From Granulicella sp. (GTDB lineage Bacteria; Acidobacteriota; Terriglobia; Terriglobales; Acidobacteriaceae): a DNA stretch of 14,575 bases. The notes under the pieces were generated by a model. That model did no database searches. It was given only the letters and a program-made list of their open reading frames with translations, and was not told where the DNA came from. The stretch lies in assembly GCA_003133205.1 (NCBI GenBank), contig PKWK01000207.1, positions 17,984-32,558 on the forward strand, given 5' to 3'. Below are positions 14,557-14,575 of the stretch, piece after piece. Positions within the stretch are counted from its first letter, which is position 1, and the number at the start of each line of letters is the position of its first letter. The translations under genes were made by a program, and so were the position numbers.

Positions 14557-14575
14557 TGCCTTTGCCTTTGCCTTT
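14553..14575 (+). repeat. TTTGCC hexanucleotide tandem repeat, cut by window end
   Basis: At least three copies of TTTGCC directly follow the dispersed repeat and run off the window. Related T/G/C-rich sequence (CGCTTTTGCTGTTGCCG) follows copy 2 at 10430, so the tail may be part of the same element. Confidence 0.6.

Overview
The window is GC-rich, densely packed chromosomal DNA. It most likely comes from an acidobacterium of subdivision 1 (the Terriglobus / Granulicella / Edaphobacter group). That placement is an inference from three things: secreted beta-propeller and Thr/Ser/Gly-rich lipoproteins, a tatA-tatC-M28 cluster, and short dispersed intergenic repeats beginning TGTCATTC. No rRNA, tRNA, transposase, integrase, phage module or CRISPR array was seen. 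Most genes are housekeeping or envelope genes.

Layout. The 3' end of a repeat-rich surface protein gene (3-899, +) converges on a beta-propeller lipoprotein gene (1036-2208, -) across a strong hairpin terminator. An exported M28 metallopeptidase (2281-3369, +) converges on a second lipoprotein (3395-4168, -). Next come katG and, directly upstream of it, a PerR/Fur-family regulator gene (4294-6955, -), arranged as a peroxide-response operon. katG carries a one-base frameshift just after the proximal heme-ligand His codon. A palindrome just 5' of the regulator is a candidate autoregulatory site. A DUF2203 gene and nadA (quinolinate synthase) overlap on the minus strand (7068-8641). A 344-bp divergent spacer separates nadA from a plus-strand operon of tatA/B-like, tatC and an M28 protein of the glutaminyl-cyclase type (8986-11361); its genes overlap by 8 and 4 nt. 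A structured leader then precedes a TerC-family membrane protein (11475-12401). A 430-bp spacer follows, holding several palindromes and a 30-codon membrane-protein ORF with a good ribosome binding site. nadB (L-aspartate oxidase, 12834-14417, -) and a repeat-rich end close the window.

How the genes work together. NadB and NadA carry out the two steps from aspartate to quinolinate in NAD synthesis, but lie about 4 kb apart in separate units. PerR and KatG form a peroxide sensor/effector pair. TatA/B and TatC form the folded-protein export channel, and the cyclase-like enzyme encoded with them would act on exported proteins outside the cytoplasmic membrane. TerC proteins are linked to Mn export or metal resistance.

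I see no clear new defence or mobile system. The best leads are the katG frameshift, a Glu at the PerR Asp85 position, a heptanucleotide tandem repeat inside nadB whose copy-number change would shift the frame, a dispersed repeat that forms part of a secreted enzyme's coding sequence, a switch-like leader before terC, and a pair of palindromic sites 21 bp apart upstream of the small membrane ORF.
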